Assembly: GCA_039814575.1 (NCBI GenBank)
Contig: JBCCAY010000005.1
Coordinates: 62,001 to 126,000, forward strand
Length of the DNA stretch: 64,000 bases
Direction: 5' to 3'
From: MED-G105 sp039814575
GTDB lineage: Bacteria; Pseudomonadota; Alphaproteobacteria; Caulobacterales; Parvularculaceae
Below the pieces are notes generated by a model. It worked only from the letters and a program-made list of their open reading frames with translations. It made no database searches and was not told the DNA's origin. Shown here one piece after another: positions 44,921 through 53,921 of this stretch. Positions within the stretch are counted from its first letter, which is position 1. Every line of letters begins with the position of its first letter. The position numbers and the translations under genes were made by a program.

Positions 44921-45844
44921 ATGGCGGAACACGGCGGTGAATTACTAAGGCGTAAGATTAAAGCCGCAGACGGGCGTAAGCCTGATGAAAACGTCATTGA
45001 TCTCGCCGATCACCTCGCAGCTAAAATGTCTGAGTCGCTCCTATTGGAACCGCGCTTCACACTTTCGCCGCGTTACTTTGACGCTGAAGTGAAAAGTGTA
45101 AAAGCGCTCTTCGCCGACCTACCCAAAAAATCATTATACTGTTTTACACAGGATGTTCTTTTTCACTTCGATAACAAGCTGACCTATTATTGGATTGAAG
45201 CAGGCCTTGCCGGTGAGAACGACACCGTATCCGATGAAGACGAATATGTGCCGACGGCCATTGATACAATACTAAGCCGCCCTCTCTTCGAGTGCCTGTT
45301 CGCACCGCTCTTAAAAATCTTACCAATCCTGTCGGAAAAGACCGAAATGGAGTTGTTTGGTGAGATGGAAATCGAACGTCTTATCGATAACGTTCGGTTT
45401 TTGGACGAAACTACGAAAATCGTCCTTATAAGTTTCGCATTTGGCGAAACGGAAGACGACAGAGCGATCGCCAGACTTGTTTTGCCGGTTTCTGTCGTTG
45501 AAGAAATCACCGTTAGCGCCAAGCCGAGAGAGCTGGAAGACGCCTCCGCCCACGGCGTTTGGACGTCGCATATGCATCAAGAAACGCTGGAATTACCGTT
45601 GGCGCTTTCCGCCGTGATTAACCAGACATCAATGACGATTGACGAAATTTCAAAGTTTGAACCGGGTCAATTAATCGTATTCCCACGTGACCATCTCGAA
45701 CGCATTCATCTTGCGGTCGAAAACGGGTCAGATGTAAGACCGCTCGCCGTCGGCCAATTGGGTCGCCACCAATCGCAGAAAGCCGTGAAACTCTTGGAAG
45801 ACCCTGACCCAGGCTTCGCCGATTTGCTTACGGAAAATATATAA
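44921..45844 (+). CDS. fliM: Divergent C-ring protein FliM
   Basis: Rotor switch protein by fold rather than close similarity. The C-terminal SpoA domain (~240-300) has LELPLALSAVINQTSMTIDEISKFEPGQLIVFP, matching the layout of rhizobial FliM. The middle (~50-225) has the CheC-like pattern ending ARLVLPVSVVEEI. The usual N-terminal CheY-P-binding peptide (EIDALL-type) is missing; residues 1-30 are charged (LLRRKIKAADGRKPDENVIDL). At 307 residues the length is normal. Start ATG 44921, with AAGGGG and GGGG before it. No other fliM is in the window. Confidence 0.8.
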   Translation: MAEHGGELLRRKIKAADGRKPDENVIDLADHLAAKMSESLLLEPRFTLSPRYFDAEVKSVKALFADLPKKSLYCFTQDVLFHFDNKLTYYWIEAGLAGENDTVSDEDEYVPTAIDTILSRPLFECLFAPLLKILPILSEKTEMELFGEMEIERLIDNVRFLDETTKIVLISFAFGETEDDRAIARLVLPVSVVEEITVSAKPRELEDASAHGVWTSHMHQETLELPLALSAVINQTSMTIDEISKFEPGQLIVFPRDHLERIHLAVENGSDVRPLAVGQLGRHQSQKAVKLLEDPDPGFADLLTENI

Positions 45845-46145
45845 TTTATCGGCATTTCGGGGCGCATCGCCCTCCGCCGCCCCCTACTGCCGCCCGACCG
45901 TTCCCTACCGCCCCATGGGACAGTTAACAAGCCGCGGAAATCCCCACTTTTATAAGTTACTCTGCATAGCTTGCCCGGCAGTAACATCCATTCTTATCGA
46001 GACCTTAACGACGGTTTAGACATTCAGGCGTTGATTTTGAACTGTTCCACGTTTTCTTTAGCCTTTTACGTTTTTATAGCGGTCACAGACATACCGCCAT
46101 CCAATGATTTGGGGAGAATGACGTTAAGACGTCGCAATAATCGAT
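45845..46145. promoter_or_regulatory. Intergenic region upstream of the diguanylate cyclase (301 bases)
   Basis: It begins with a C-rich segment (45868-45920) holding a small GGGCG-CAT-CGCCC hairpin that might end fliM transcription. Then a CtrA-like box lies at 46005-46019. No gene is supported. Confidence 0.45.
46005..46019. promoter_or_regulatory. CtrA-like box upstream of diguanylate cyclase
   Basis: TTAA-N7-TTAG, one mismatch from consensus, ~127 bases before the start codon. Confidence 0.35.
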
Positions 46146-47180
46146 ATGAACATGACCATTCCCGCGGATAAAAGCTTCGAACTTGCTGACGAAACGTTGC
46201 AGAATATCAAAGAACATGCAGCGTCAGCGTCACCGATGTCCTATGAACTTTGGTTCACGCATATCGCCGGTCTCAACCCTAAACTCTCCACCGAGTTGGA
46301 AAAGGCGATCGAAAGCGACCAAACGCTGACCGATGCAGCGACACAACTTCTGCATGATCGTCACTTCGCCAACGAATTGCACGCTAAAGAAGTTTTGGTG
46401 GCGACGGAGGGCGTCTCCAGCCAAGTAGAGCGCGTCATCGAACGCATTGTTTCGGCCGGTGACGATTACAAATCATTCTCCGGTTCGCTTGAAACCGCGA
46501 TGTCGAGCCTGGAAACGGTTGAGGAAAAAACAGAACTCTCGTCGTTAATTACGGTTTTGGCTGACGCGACATCGGCAATCACGAAACGCAACGCCGATCT
46601 GGAGGGTCAGCTACAAGTGGCGCAAAGCGAGCTCACTTCGCTTCGCGACGACGTCCACAAAATTCGCGAAGAAGCTTATACGGACGGCCTAACCGGCATC
46701 GCGAACCGCAAGCGATTTGATCGCGAGATGGAAAAAACACTTCTGGCCCTAGAAGAAGAAGACGCCGAACCGGCATGTCTGATCTTAGGCGATGTCGATC
46801 ACTTTAAGTCGTTCAATGACAAATGGGGTCATCAGGTCGGCGACCAAGTATTAAAACTCGTCGCAAGCGGCCTGAGCGCAAACACCAAAGGGCAAGACCT
46901 CGTCGCCCGCTATGGCGGCGAAGAATTTGCGATTATTGTTCCAAATACAACCCTCGAAGACGCGATGATGTTGTCTGACAAATTGCGTGGGGAAATCGCC
47001 AAAAGACGCTTAACCAAGCGTTCAACCAACGAAGTCATTGGCCATGTAACAATTTCCTTTGGCGTCGCCCGTATCTGTAAGGACGATTCTGCGACGGAAG
47101 TCATCGAACGAGCGGACCGCTGCTTATATAAAGCAAAAGAAAACGGCCGAAACTGCGTAATCGGCGAGGAATCGCTCTGA
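46146..47180 (+). CDS. GGDEF diguanylate cyclase
   Basis: Makes cyclic di-GMP from two GTP. The catalytic motif is GGEEF at residues 257-261, with DVDHFKSFNDKWGHQVGDQVL upstream for metal and GTP binding. The inhibitory I-site has KGQD (248-251) in place of RxxD, so product inhibition may be weakened. The first ~130 residues are helical and of no recognised domain, followed by a coiled coil (~140-175: NADLEGQLQVAQSELTSLRDDVHK), the arrangement of soluble DgcB-type cyclases. No membrane segments. It lies between fliM and the chemotaxis operon, suggesting a role in motility control. Confidence 0.92.
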   Translation: MNMTIPADKSFELADETLQNIKEHAASASPMSYELWFTHIAGLNPKLSTELEKAIESDQTLTDAATQLLHDRHFANELHAKEVLVATEGVSSQVERVIERIVSAGDDYKSFSGSLETAMSSLETVEEKTELSSLITVLADATSAITKRNADLEGQLQVAQSELTSLRDDVHKIREEAYTDGLTGIANRKRFDREMEKTLLALEEEDAEPACLILGDVDHFKSFNDKWGHQVGDQVLKLVASGLSANTKGQDLVARYGGEEFAIIVPNTTLEDAMMLSDKLRGEIAKRRLTKRSTNEVIGHVTISFGVARICKDDSATEVIERADRCLYKAKENGRNCVIGEESL

Positions 47181-47185
47181 TTTCT

Positions 47186-47205
47186 TCGGCGCATTAATGC
47201 GCCGA
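47186..47205. terminator. Perfect 20-bp palindrome after the diguanylate cyclase
   Basis: Ten-base arms meet with no spacer (GGCGCATTAATGCGCC core) 6 bases after the stop codon. As RNA it folds to a GC stem with a TTAA loop, but no T-run follows. It may be a terminator or an operator. Confidence 0.45.
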
Positions 47206-47567
47206 GCGCCTAACTTCTCTATCCTATTAACGAAACCATTCGGCGGGCCGCGATATAAAAGCGCTCGCCGCAATTTTTTTCATTCCTTGGTTTCTCGAAA
47301 GCGGACTCGATCCGCGGCTTAATTGATAATTGTACCGCTTATAGCCGCTCTGTTGAGTAAAACACACAAACGTCCGCCGCTCTTGATTCTTCACCTTCGG
47401 AACCGGGCTCTAAGCGTTCTTTAACGATAATCCGCGATACTCAACCTGTGGTTAGCATCCATGCACGCCATAGCGCGTCCACCAACGAGGCGCTTTACGC
47501 GACTTTAAAAGTCACGTTGTTGAATGCTTCCTTTGGGGCGCACGCCAAAGCGTACAGGAGACCAAGA
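47206..47567. promoter_or_regulatory. Chemotaxis operon upstream region (362 bases)
   Basis: AT-rich (TTAATTGATAATTG near 47319) and probably holds the che promoter. An in-frame GTG at 47448 could extend the STAS gene, but the AGGAG site supports the later start. No other gene seen. Confidence 0.4.
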
Positions 47568-47849
47568 GTGAGCGACGTTATTTCCCTGGACGGTCGACTA
47601 GATTTAGCAGCGACGGAAAAGCTTGTCGAAGCGCTTAATGCTGCTAAAGGCGGTTCGGTCACCATTGATGCGGCGAATGCGACGCTGCTTGGCGGACAAT
47701 GCTTGCAAGTGCTGCTAAGCGCCGCCGCCCAGTGGCGCGCGGACGGACACGATTTCGTCGTTCAAAATCCGTCAACGGCCTTTCAAGAAAATCTCTCTAT
47801 GCTTGGCGTTTCGTCTGATCTCTTTCCCTTAACGGAGGCCGCTTCGTGA
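47568..47849 (+). CDS. STAS-domain chemotaxis protein
   Basis: A 93-residue STAS domain (VISLDGRLDLAATEKLVEALN... GGQCLQVLLSAAAQWRADGHDFVV) like the small protein (CheX in Caulobacter nomenclature) at the head of alphaproteobacterial che operons. The usual phosphorylatable DSSG loop is replaced by NATLLGG, so it may bind rather than be phosphorylated. GTG at 47568 is chosen because AGGAG lies 7 bases before it. It overlaps cheY by 4 bases. Confidence 0.8.
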   Translation: MSDVISLDGRLDLAATEKLVEALNAAKGGSVTIDAANATLLGGQCLQVLLSAAAQWRADGHDFVVQNPSTAFQENLSMLGVSSDLFPLTEAAS

Positions 47850-48211
47850 CTATTTCCGTGCTCGCCGTCGATGATTCACGCACCATGCGTGACATGCTCC
47901 GCCTCGCTCTTGCGGGCGAAGGGTTCGAAGTCCACCTCGCCGAAGACGGCGTCGATGGATTGGATACATTAAAAGGCATCACGCCCGACGTTATTATAAC
48001 GGACATCAATATGCCGAACCTCGACGGGTTCGGATTTATTGACGGCGTCCGCAATGGCGACGACCGCCGAACAACCCCTATCCTGGTTCTGACGACTGAA
48101 AGTGCGCCAGAACTTAAGCAACGCGCACGCGACGCCGGCGCCACCGGCTGGATCGTCAAACCCTTCAATAAAGATAAGCTCGTCGCCGCAATTCGCCGCG
48201 TCGCCGCGTAA
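47846..48211 (+). CDS. cheY: Chemotaxis response regulator CheY (1)
   Basis: Single receiver domain of 121 residues. DD near residue 8-9 and the phospho-acceptor Asp in IITDINMP (~53), Thr in LTTES, and Lys in VKPF are all present. As CheY-P it would bind the motor switch. The start is GTG overlapping the STAS stop; cheA follows after 15 bases. Confidence 0.93.
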   Translation: MTISVLAVDDSRTMRDMLRLALAGEGFEVHLAEDGVDGLDTLKGITPDVIITDINMPNLDGFGFIDGVRNGDDRRTTPILVLTTESAPELKQRARDAGATGWIVKPFNKDKLVAAIRRVAA

Positions 48212-48226
48212 AGATAGGCCGCCCTC

Positions 48227-50446
48227 ATGGATCAAATGGAAGAAATCCGCGAGACGTTTTTCCTTGAATGTGAAGAACTCCTGGAAGCCATGGAAGCCGG
48301 CTTGCTGGCGATGAACAATGGCGACGACGACGGCGAAACCGTAAACGCCGTTTTTAGAGCTGTACACTCAATTAAAGGCGGCGCCGGAGCGTTTGGTCTC
48401 GACGATTTAGTGCGCTTCGCTCATACCTTTGAAACAACGCTCGACGAAGTGCGCGCCGGACGGTTAGACGCATCGGAAGAGGTTCTGAAAGTCCTGTTGC
48501 GTGCAGGAGACGTGTTATCTGATCTCGTCGCGGCTTCACGCGACGGCGGCGATATCGACGACGCGTCGATATCCACACTGATCGGTGAACTCAATGAGGT
48601 CGCCGGCGCCGAAGAGGAAGAAGAAAGCGGCGGCGGCGAGGATATCGAAAGCTTTACGCCAATGGCGTTGGACTTCGGTCTTGGCGATGACGATACGGAA
48701 GCAGACGACGGTCCAAACGTTTTTGAGATCGTCTTTAAACCGCACACGGCGCTCTATGCCCGCGGAAATGACGCAACACTGCTTATTCGCGCCCTAGACG
48801 ACCTCGGCAAGACATCGGTGACGGTCGATACTGAAGGCTTGCCGGATTTTGCATCCCTCGATACGAACGAAGCCTATCTCTCCTGGACGATCCGGTTAGA
48901 GACCGAAAGCGAGCAGTCTGCGGTCGAAGAAGTCTTTGAATTTGTCGAAGGCGACTGTGATCTGGAAATCACTGCCGCCGCGACCGCCGTGAGCGAAGAA
49001 ACGGACGACGCCGTCGACGGCGACGTGACGGCGAACGACGAAGCCGAACCATCCGAACAAGAAGTCGAAAGCGACGCTGTCGATCTGTCTGCGGAAATTG
49101 CTGCGGAACCACAAGCGGAAACGATCGCGCCGGAAGCAAACAAGCCGGATACGAACGAGCCAGCGCAAACCGCTCCACCAGCGAACGACGCCCCCAAAGC
49201 GGCGCCGAAAAAGAACGCCGGAAAAGACGCGCCAGCGGGCGCGAAAGCAACGGTTCGGGTTGATTTGGAACGCGTCGACCGGCTTATCAATCTCGTCGGC
49301 GAGTTGGTCATCAATCAGGCGATGCTCTCCGAATGCGCATCCGACGCTGGAATGGCGCAAAATTCTTCTCTCGCGACAGGGTTTGAAGAATTCAAACAGC
49401 TGACGCGCGAAATTCAAGAAAGCGTCATGGCGATCCGCGCCCAACCGGTGAAATCGCTTTTCCAACGCATGTCGCGAATTGTCCGTGAGGCGTCAGACGC
49501 CACTGGAAAATCAGTATCGCTAGAAACCGACGGCGAAGCGACGGAAGTTGATAAGACCGTTATTGAACGCCTTTCGGACCCGCTAACGCACATGATCCGA
49601 AACGCTGTCGACCACGGGCTCGAAACACCCGAAAAGCGGGTCGAAACTGATAAAGACGAGCGCGGCATCGTACGCCTCACCGCCGCCCACCGGTCTGGAC
49701 GGGTACTGATCGAAGTCGGCGACGACGGCGCGGGCATTAATCGAGAGCGCGTCAAACAAATCGCGATCGACAAAAACCTCATCGCCGCTGATGCAGAGCT
49801 TTCGAACTCCGAAATTGACAATCTTCTCTTCATGCCGGGCTTCTCGACAGCGAAAGAAGTTTCCGACCTTTCCGGTCGCGGTGTCGGGATGGACGTCGTC
49901 AAGCGCGCGATTCAAGCGCTTGGCGGCCGTATCACGATTTCATCGACGCCCGGCAAAGGCACAACGTTTTCGATCAGTCTACCGCTCACGCTCGCCGTTT
50001 TGGACGGCATGGTGGTCAATGTCGCCGACCAAACGCTCGTCGTGCCATTGAACTCCATCGTTGAAACGTTGAAGCCGCACGACGCCGATATCCACAATGT
50101 CTGCGAAGACGCGGCGACGGTTCTAATCCGTGGCTCGTTTGTGCCGATTATCGATGTGGGCGCACAGCTTGGCTATCGTGAACGCCTGGAGGAGTTCGCA
50201 GAAAGCGTCATCCTCTTGGTGGAAACCGAAGAAGGCGCTAAGACGGCGCTCCTCGTCGACGCGATCCAAGATCAACGGCAAGTCGTTATCAAAGGTCTGG
50301 AAGAAAATTATGGTCATGTACCCGGTATCGCCGCGGCGACCATTCTCGGCGACGGCCGCATCGCGCTTATTCTTGATGCGGACGCTCTAGTAAGCACGGC
50401 GCCGGCCGCCGTACGTGAAGATATTCAAATGCAGCTAGCAGGGTGA
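48227..50446 (+). CDS. cheA: Chemotaxis histidine kinase CheA
   Basis: Autophosphorylates and passes phosphate to CheY and CheB. 739 residues: P1 with phospho-His47 in HSIKGG, a P2-like domain with an unusual acidic start (~125-250), an Ala/Pro/Glu-rich linker (~250-340), P3 (VDLERVDRLINLVGELVINQAML), the P4 ATPase (N-box HMIRNAVDHGLE, G1 DDGAG, G2 GRGVGMDVV) and the P5 CheW-like domain. Normal length. cheW starts 4 bases after it. Confidence 0.97.
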   Translation: MDQMEEIRETFFLECEELLEAMEAGLLAMNNGDDDGETVNAVFRAVHSIKGGAGAFGLDDLVRFAHTFETTLDEVRAGRLDASEEVLKVLLRAGDVLSDLVAASRDGGDIDDASISTLIGELNEVAGAEEEEESGGGEDIESFTPMALDFGLGDDDTEADDGPNVFEIVFKPHTALYARGNDATLLIRALDDLGKTSVTVDTEGLPDFASLDTNEAYLSWTIRLETESEQSAVEEVFEFVEGDCDLEITAAATAVSEETDDAVDGDVTANDEAEPSEQEVESDAVDLSAEIAAEPQAETIAPEANKPDTNEPAQTAPPANDAPKAAPKKNAGKDAPAGAKATVRVDLERVDRLINLVGELVINQAMLSECASDAGMAQNSSLATGFEEFKQLTREIQESVMAIRAQPVKSLFQRMSRIVREASDATGKSVSLETDGEATEVDKTVIERLSDPLTHMIRNAVDHGLETPEKRVETDKDERGIVRLTAAHRSGRVLIEVGDDGAGINRERVKQIAIDKNLIAADAELSNSEIDNLLFMPGFSTAKEVSDLSGRGVGMDVVKRAIQALGGRITISSTPGKGTTFSISLPLTLAVLDGMVVNVADQTLVVPLNSIVETLKPHDADIHNVCEDAATVLIRGSFVPIIDVGAQLGYRERLEEFAESVILLVETEEGAKTALLVDAIQDQRQVVIKGLEENYGHVPGIAAATILGDGRIALILDADALVSTAPAAVREDIQMQLAG

Positions 50447-50450
50447 CACC

Positions 50451-50918
50451 ATGACGGATGCACAACAAAACGATACGCAAAACGCTCGCGAGCTCGTCGC
50501 ATTTCGCGTCGCAGACCAAGAATACTGTGTCGACATAATGTCGGTACGCGAAATTCGCGGCTGGACGCCAGCGACGCCCCTTCCCCATTCGGCGGAATTC
50601 GTCCGTGGCGTTATCAATCTTCGTGGGTCGGTTCTCCCGATTGTCGACCTCGCCCGTCGCTTCGGCCTCGAACCAACAGAACCGACAGCGCGCCACGTTA
50701 TCATCGTCGCTCAAATCAATGATCAGTTGGTCGGCCTTCTCGTCGACGCTGTTTCGGATATCCTGACCATTCTCGGTGAGCGCCTGCAGCCGACGCCTGA
50801 CGTGGCGTCAGAGACGGCGAAAGCGTTCGTCCGCGGCGTTATGGCGATCGAAGACCGGATGATCCGTTTCATCGACCTAGAGCGCGTCTTGCCGCCCCTG
50901 CAAGTTGAGGCCGCATGA
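50451..50918 (+). CDS. cheW: Chemotaxis coupling protein CheW
   Basis: Links receptors to CheA. The 155 residues show the CheW pattern: LVAFRVADQEYCVDIMSVREIRGWTPATPLPHSAEFVRGVINLRGSVLPIVDLARRFG. It overlaps cheR by 4 bases. Confidence 0.96.
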   Translation: MTDAQQNDTQNARELVAFRVADQEYCVDIMSVREIRGWTPATPLPHSAEFVRGVINLRGSVLPIVDLARRFGLEPTEPTARHVIIVAQINDQLVGLLVDAVSDILTILGERLQPTPDVASETAKAFVRGVMAIEDRMIRFIDLERVLPPLQVEAA

Positions 50919-51790
50919 CAGCCGTGGTCGCCAAAGAAGATACGCTTGTCGCAGCGAGCGGCAATCGCGATTTTCAAATGTCCTCGCGAGACTTTGAGTG
51001 CATTGCGGATATTATTCGCGGTGAAGCGGGCATCGCATTGTCGCCCTGCAAAAGCTCGCTGGTTTACTCCCGCCTCTCTAAGCGCATCCGCAAGCTTGGC
51101 TTAAAGACGTTTGCTGAGTATTGCGCGATTGTTTCCGACACCGCCAATGTCGAAGAGCGCCAGCTCTTGCTCACCTCACTGACGACGAACGTTACGAATT
51201 TTTACCGCGAACCGCACCATTTTGAGGATATGAAGGCGAATATTTTGCCGTCGCTCCTCGAGCGCGCGGCGCGGGGCGATCGCGTCAGACTTTGGTCCGC
51301 GGCCTGCTCCAGCGGGCAAGAGCCCTACACGATGGCGATGAGCATTCTCGCCCTCGCTCCGGAAGCGCTGTCTTGGAATATTCGAATTCTTGCGACGGAC
51401 ATCGACCCCAGCATTCTCGGCAAGGCGAAAGCCGGTCAATACGAAGGTCAACTTCTAAAGAACATTCCGGAAGCGGAAAAAGGCCGTTTCTTTTCAAAAG
51501 TCACTGGCGAAGATGACATGTGGGTTGCAAAACCCGATCTTAAATCGATTATCACGTTCAAAGAAATGAACCTTATTCGCGACTGGCCCGTTAAAGGCCC
51601 GTTCGACGTCATCTTCTGCCGCAATGTCGTGATCTACTTTGAAGAAGAAACTGAACAAGCCGTTTGGACGAAATTCGCGAACGTCATGGAACCGGGCGCA
51701 CGCATCTATATCGGCCATTCGGAACGTATATCAGGACCGGCGTTGCAATCATTCAAAAGTGAAGGCGTGACGGCATATAGCCGCATTTAA
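50915..51790 (+). CDS. cheR: Chemoreceptor methyltransferase CheR
   Basis: Methylates receptor glutamates using S-adenosylmethionine. The N-domain is helical and the C-domain has the SAM motif RVRLWSAACSSGQEPYTMAM, then FDVIFCRNVVIYFEEET. The 291-residue length is normal. Last gene of the STAS-cheY-cheA-cheW-cheR operon. Confidence 0.96.
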   Translation: MTAVVAKEDTLVAASGNRDFQMSSRDFECIADIIRGEAGIALSPCKSSLVYSRLSKRIRKLGLKTFAEYCAIVSDTANVEERQLLLTSLTTNVTNFYREPHHFEDMKANILPSLLERAARGDRVRLWSAACSSGQEPYTMAMSILALAPEALSWNIRILATDIDPSILGKAKAGQYEGQLLKNIPEAEKGRFFSKVTGEDDMWVAKPDLKSIITFKEMNLIRDWPVKGPFDVIFCRNVVIYFEEETEQAVWTKFANVMEPGARIYIGHSERISGPALQSFKSEGVTAYSRI

Positions 51791-51793
51791 GAA

Positions 51794-51808
51794 GTAAATC
51801 TTACTTAA
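51794..51808. promoter_or_regulatory. CtrA-like box upstream of second cheY
   Basis: GTAA-N7-TTAA, one mismatch; it overlaps a palindrome AAGTAA-ATC-TTACTT at 51792-51806. It lies 56 bases before the cheY ATG. Confidence 0.35.
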
Positions 51809-51863
51809 GACCGATGGGTTACACCTTTCTCCAGGGACCGTCGCGCGATTAGGGATTAGTGGT

Positions 51864-52250
51864 ATGGCATTGCGAGACAACATCAAGATTATGGTCGTTG
51901 ACGATATGTCGACGAGCCGCGGGCTTATTATTCAGCCTCTGGAAAAGATTGGTGTAAAGAACTTAGATTTCCGTAAGGACGGAAAATCAGCGCTCGACTC
52001 GCTCATGCGGGCGCCGGCGCATCTTGTTATCTCTGACTATAACATGCCCGGCATGGATGGTCTGCAGCTGCTAAAAGAGCTTCGTCACAACAAGATGACC
52101 GCCAAGATCGGCTTCATTCTCGTGACGGGTTCGGCGGATAAAGATCTCGTCAACAAGGCGAAACAGTTCGGCATCAATAACTTCTTGAAAAAGCCGTTCA
52201 CGCCGCAGTCGCTGCAAGCGTGCATCGAGGCTGTCGTCGGGAAGCTGTAA
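51864..52250 (+). CDS. Chemotaxis response regulator CheY (2)
   Basis: Second single receiver, 128 residues. MVVDDMSTSRGLI at the start, phospho-Asp in VISDYNMPGMDG, Thr in LVTGSA and Lys in LKKPF are intact. It is closer to the alphaproteobacterial CheYII type. Two CheY proteins without CheZ are often a phosphate-sink pair. It has its own upstream gap of 73 bases and overlaps the next gene by one base (TAATG). Confidence 0.9.
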   Translation: MALRDNIKIMVVDDMSTSRGLIIQPLEKIGVKNLDFRKDGKSALDSLMRAPAHLVISDYNMPGMDGLQLLKELRHNKMTAKIGFILVTGSADKDLVNKAKQFGINNFLKKPFTPQSLQACIEAVVGKL

Positions 52251-52657
52251 TGACGGCGCCGCCGAACCGGAAGTCAACAGACACGTCAGAAGACACTGAG
52301 GATTCGGCGGCAAACGGCGCCGCCGTGTTCGATCGCGTCGGTGACGAGTTGGAACAAATGGCGAGCGCCACGCATCGATTGCAAATGTCGATCGGCGTTC
52401 TCTTGGACGATTATATTGAAGCCCATGGCAGCGCGCCCGTCGATTTGCAAGAAGTCGACGTCATCACCCAGACATTAGAGAACCTTGCGCAATTTATGAA
52501 CGCGCTCAAACCGCCGGACGATCTCGCACTGGATTCTGAAACCGCTGCGAAATATCTAACGCTAAAAGCCCTCGCCGATCGCCTCGCGAACCCTAACCTT
52601 CCTACAACATCGCGGGACGATGACGACGCGGACAGCGGCGAGCTAGACCTTTTCTAG
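52250..52657 (+). CDS. Small acidic protein linked to CheY2, unrecognised
   Basis: A 135-residue protein with an acidic, Ser/Thr-rich N-terminus, a helical centre (FDRVGDELEQMASATHRLQMSIGVLLDDYIEAHG, ~25-60, then DVITQTLENLAQFMNALKP) and an Asp-rich C-terminus ending DLF. No membrane segment and no catalytic motif. The ATG overlaps the cheY2 stop (TAATG), implying coupled translation and a link to CheY2. It might be a CheE/CheU-like partner, but I do not recognise it. Confidence 0.7.
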   Translation: MTAPPNRKSTDTSEDTEDSAANGAAVFDRVGDELEQMASATHRLQMSIGVLLDDYIEAHGSAPVDLQEVDVITQTLENLAQFMNALKPPDDLALDSETAAKYLTLKALADRLANPNLPTTSRDDDDADSGELDLF

Positions 52658-52763
52658 CCTCGTCGCTTACAAATATCGCAATAGACGGCGGTAAGACTGA
52701 ACGTTTAATCAGCGCCGGTTCCAAAAAATAGATGTAATTAATTTCTACAGCGATCGAACGCCC

Positions 52764-53132
52764 TTAATATGGCGTCTTTTTCGGCGCGAACATCTTGATA
52801 AGCAGGTCTTCTAGTTTCGCAGACTGCCGATAGTCAATTTCGAACTGAATCCCATAACTGTGATTGGAAAACGACCGGGTTACGACGCAGGGCAATGGGC
52901 CGAATTTGCACACTGCTGGCGTCGTCGTTTCAGCGACGAATAGGTATTTTGCGCCGGTCTGCAGGGGCGTATAAGCGCGAAACGCCGCGCCGCCGCGGGA
53001 GATGTCGATCATCGTTCCCGCGGCGTGCAGACTACCGTCTCGCACCAGCTCAGCGCGACCGCTCACCTTATAGCGATCGCTGTCACGCGCGTCGCGCACA
53101 TAAAGAGCCGCATTTGAATAATAGCTGCTCAT
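52764..53132 (-). CDS. PilZ-domain c-di-GMP effector
   Basis: A 122-residue single PilZ domain. The c-di-GMP motif RxxxR is R16-DSD-R20 and the DxSxxG motif is at residues 43-48 (DISRGG), as required for ligand binding. It has no signal or membrane segment. Such short PilZ proteins, like YcgR and DgrA, couple c-di-GMP to the flagellar motor. It lies between the chemotaxis blocks and converges on the small acidic gene. Confidence 0.88.
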   Translation of the reverse strand: MSSYYSNAALYVRDARDSDRYKVSGRAELVRDGSLHAAGTMIDISRGGAAFRAYTPLQTGAKYLFVAETTTPAVCKFGPLPCVVTRSFSNHSYGIQFEIDYRQSAKLEDLLIKMFAPKKTPY

Positions 53133-53348
53133 TGCGTCAGGCTTCCCAAAAACAACCTGAGATATACTAGTCGCGCTTCAGTTGAAAACTCCTAAACGCC
53201 GGCGGGCTTTATAGTCTATTTCGACTAGTCTTTTTGATTGGAATTTCAATGCTAAATAAACTGTGAACGGAATAAGTCGATTTGCAACGTTACGCTGTTC
53301 ACAACACCGCAAGCATCCAAAGTTCTTTTACGACGGGCATTAAAACGA

Positions 53349-53921
53349 CTAAAAAAACTCCACATCGTCCGCTGTCGCAGGTTTTGGCGCCGGCTTCGGC
53401 GCGGGTGGTTCGACCTTTACAGGGTCCGCCACATCCGTGAGTTGGCGTTGGCGCGCTCGGCCGGTTGTCGGCCAAAACTGAACGCGCCGAGCCCGCATAC
53501 CGCCGAGGCTTTCGCTCACGCACTCAATGCCTTCGTCGCGCAAAAACCGGCGGCCGAATTCGATGTTTTTATCGCCGATACTAGAACCGATATTGATCAT
53601 GCTAGCGCCGCCAAAGAGCTTTGCTTTGATCGACCCTCGTTGCGCACCGAGCTTTAGAAGCCCGTTGATCAACAATTCCATGGCGTTAACGCCATATACG
53701 ACATTATGGTTGGTGTTTTGCTCCCCCGGCAATAGATAGTGGTTCATACCGCCAACGCCGGCCTCGGCGTCAAACAGACACGTGGCGACGCACGAGCCAA
53801 GGACAGTGGTGAGCATCGCTTCCGGGTCGTCAGAAACGGCGAAATCGCCCTGCACCACGTGAATGGCTTTACGCCTGTTCGATCCCGGCGCGCGGTTTTG
53901 ATCGTTCAATGCGAATGACAT
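53349..53921 (-). CDS. cheD: Chemoreceptor glutamine deamidase CheD
   Basis: Converts receptor Gln to Glu and can bind CheC. The 190 residues contain the catalytic VLGSCVATCLFD Cys and His in VGGMNHYLLPG. The C-terminus is Pro/Ala-rich and ends DDVEFF, resembling a receptor-tail-type peptide. ATG 53921 is chosen: GGAGGATCGCTTA precedes it. It overlaps cheB by one base (TAATG). Confidence 0.94.
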   Translation of the reverse strand: MSFALNDQNRAPGSNRRKAIHVVQGDFAVSDDPEAMLTTVLGSCVATCLFDAEAGVGGMNHYLLPGEQNTNHNVVYGVNAMELLINGLLKLGAQRGSIKAKLFGGASMINIGSSIGDKNIEFGRRFLRDEGIECVSESLGGMRARRVQFWPTTGRARQRQLTDVADPVKVEPPAPKPAPKPATADDVEFF

